Source: an uncultured bacterium (GTDB taxonomy: Bacteria; Eisenbacteria; RBG-16-71-46; CAIMUX01). From it: a stretch of 6,484 nucleotides of DNA. Shown one piece after another: positions 5,236 through 6,484 of this stretch. Each line of letters opens with the position of its first letter. Within the stretch, counting starts at the first letter, position 1. The stretch covers positions 1-6,484 of the forward strand of contig CAMPIC010000173.1 of the NCBI GenBank assembly GCA_946886185.1, written 5' to 3'. Below the pieces are notes generated by a model. The model made no database searches, was not told the origin of the DNA, and was given only the letters and a program-made list of their open reading frames with translations. A program made the position numbers and the translations under genes.

Positions 5236-6484
5236 ATGAAGTGGGACGACGACCCTCGCGACGAAGGGTACGTGCCGCGACTTTCCGCCCGCGCCCTCGC
5301 GGGGAGGATTTTCGCGCGCCTGCGCAGCGAGCGGCCCGCCCTGCTCGTCGGCGTCGCGCTGCTCCTGATCTCGGTCGCGGCCGAGCTGGCCGGCCCACTC
5401 ATCATTCGGCGCTTGATCGACCAGGACATCCCGGAAGCGGTGCGATCTGGATCCATCTCCGGAATCGTGCGCAGCGCCCTCGCTTACCTCGGCATTTTCC
5501 TGGCCGGATCGATCGCGAACTATGCAGGCATCGTCGTCGTGGCGCGCCTCGGTCTGCGCATGATCGCGCGCCTCAAGCAGGACTGCTTCGACCACCTGCT
5601 CGGGCTGGGGGCGGAATACTTCGACCACAATCCCTCGGGCCGGCTGCTTTCGCGCGTCGAGTCGGACGCGGAGCGCCTTCTCAACCTCTTTTCCGATGTG
5701 TCGATCGCGATCTTGCGCAGCGTGCTCCTGTTGGCCGGGACGCTCGTGGTGATGTTCCTGGCAGATGCCCGGATCACGGTCGCGGTGCTTCTCCTGGCCG
5801 CGCCGGTCTTTGCGCTCTCGCTCTATCTGATCCGCTGGATGCGCGGACTGTATGCGCGGGTGCGGCGGACCATCGCCGCGCTCAGCACCTTCGTCACCGA
5901 GTACGTGCAGGCGGTCCCGATCCTGCAGGTCTATGGCCGGAAGGGGTGGGTCATGGATCGGCTCGCGCTCCGCCAGGGTGCGCGCTACCGGTCCGAGATC
6001 CGCACCGAGTTCATCAACTACGCGTTCTGGAGCGGATTCGGAATGCTCGAGGTGGTCGCGGTCATGCTCATCCTCTATCTCGGATTCAGCGGAGACCTGC
6101 GCGCCTCGCTCAGTCTGGGAACGCTGGTCCTCTTCATCGAGTACACGCGACGGCTCTTCACTCCGCTCGTGATGTTCGCCGAGCAGCTCAACTCCATTCA
6201 GAGAGCATTCGCCTCCGCCGATCGGGTCTTCGGAATCCTCGAGACGACCTCCCGGGTACGCGACCGGCGCGACTCGGGGCGGCCGATTCCCGATTGGTCC
6301 GAGATCCGTTTCGAGAACGTCCGATTCCATTACCTCCCGCCGTTGGAAGCGGTCGCGCCGAAGAAGCGGGCAGATGCGAACGGATCGATCTCGGACGACC
6401 CCGCGCTGCCACGTCCGATCCTCACGGAAGACCGGCCGGTGCTCGAGGATGTCTCCTTCCGATTGCGGCGCGGCGAGCATGTCG
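5236..6484 (+). CDS. ABC exporter half-transporter, membrane domain fused to ATPase (cut by window end)
   Basis: This is an ABC-type exporter (MsbA/MdlB-like, IIA-type fold) with an N-terminal membrane domain and C-terminal ATPase. The 416 residues seen cover the full membrane domain and stop just before Walker A. Estimated helices are 33-54, 75-101, 153-177, 179-199, 259-285 and 291-318. The first cytoplasmic-loop motif is YFDHNPSGRLLSRVESDAER (128-147) and the coupling region before the ATPase is QRAFASADRVFGILE (322-336). The ATPase starts at IRFENVRFHY (357-366) and resumes at RPVLEDVSFRLRRGEHV (400-416); between them is an uncharacteristic insert of about 33 residues. ATG 5236 is the only plausible start: the first codon upstream that closes the frame is the infA stop, with no start codon between. 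The Shine-Dalgarno is weak. It probably shares the infA transcript. Substrate, and whether it pairs with itself or a downstream partner, cannot be told. Confidence 0.94.
   Translation, partial: MKWDDDPRDEGYVPRLSARALAGRIFARLRSERPALLVGVALLLISVAAELAGPLIIRRLIDQDIPEAVRSGSISGIVRSALAYLGIFLAGSIANYAGIVVVARLGLRMIARLKQDCFDHLLGLGAEYFDHNPSGRLLSRVESDAERLLNLFSDVSIAILRSVLLLAGTLVVMFLADARITVAVLLLAAPVFALSLYLIRWMRGLYARVRRTIAALSTFVTEYVQAVPILQVYGRKGWVMDRLALRQGARYRSEIRTEFINYAFWSGFGMLEVVAVMLILYLGFSGDLRASLSLGTLVLFIEYTRRLFTPLVMFAEQLNSIQRAFASADRVFGILETTSRVRDRRDSGRPIPDWSEIRFENVRFHYLPPLEAVAPKKRADANGSISDDPALPRPILTEDRPVLEDVSFRLRRGEHV

Noticed and set aside
4885..6480. 531-codon open frame on the minus strand
   Set aside because: It lies antisense to infA and the ABC exporter, both unmistakable. 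Its translation is a charged, low-order sequence full of Glu/Arg/Asp, as expected from the complement of high-GC coding DNA.

Overview
This GC-rich window shows high-GC codon use and very tight gene packing, which suggests an uncultured or little-studied bacterium. A deltaproteobacterial or myxobacterial type lineage would fit, but nothing here fixes the taxonomy. There are no RNA genes, mobile elements or CRISPR repeats. The window is two divergent transcription units around a 122-bp intergenic region (4787-4908).

The left unit runs leftwards, from 4786 off the left edge. It is a TRAP (tripartite ATP-independent periplasmic) transporter operon of the TatT-associated kind: tatT (TPR lipoprotein, 3917-4786), dctP (solute-binding protein, 2893-3930), dctQ (small membrane subunit, 2283-2888), dctM (large membrane subunit, 973-2286), and an unrecognised exported protein (1-976, cut by the window edge). 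Neighbouring genes overlap or nearly abut at every junction (14-base overlap, 4-base gap, GTGA overlap, ATGA overlap), so the five are almost certainly co-transcribed and translationally coupled. TatT and DctP would act in the periplasm and DctQM in the inner membrane, taking up a solute with an ion gradient. DctP has Trp where most family members carry the carboxylate-binding Arg, which fits the hydrophobic-ligand idea proposed for TatT-type systems.

The right unit runs rightwards. It holds infA (4909-5211), translation initiation factor IF-1 with an unavoidable basic N-terminal tail of about 28 residues, and 24 bases later an ABC exporter half-transporter (from 5236, cut before Walker A) with an extra segment of about 33 residues inside the start of its ATPase domain.

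The intergenic region is dense. It has a perfect 14-bp palindrome (4873-4886) and a candidate infA promoter. Upstream of tatT on the minus strand are a CUUG-type hairpin, a perfect AAGGAGGT Shine-Dalgarno and a nine-codon micro-ORF. Because tatT has no Shine-Dalgarno of its own, this arrangement is the best candidate for an undescribed regulatory device. The coupled fifth TRAP gene is the best candidate for a new protein component.
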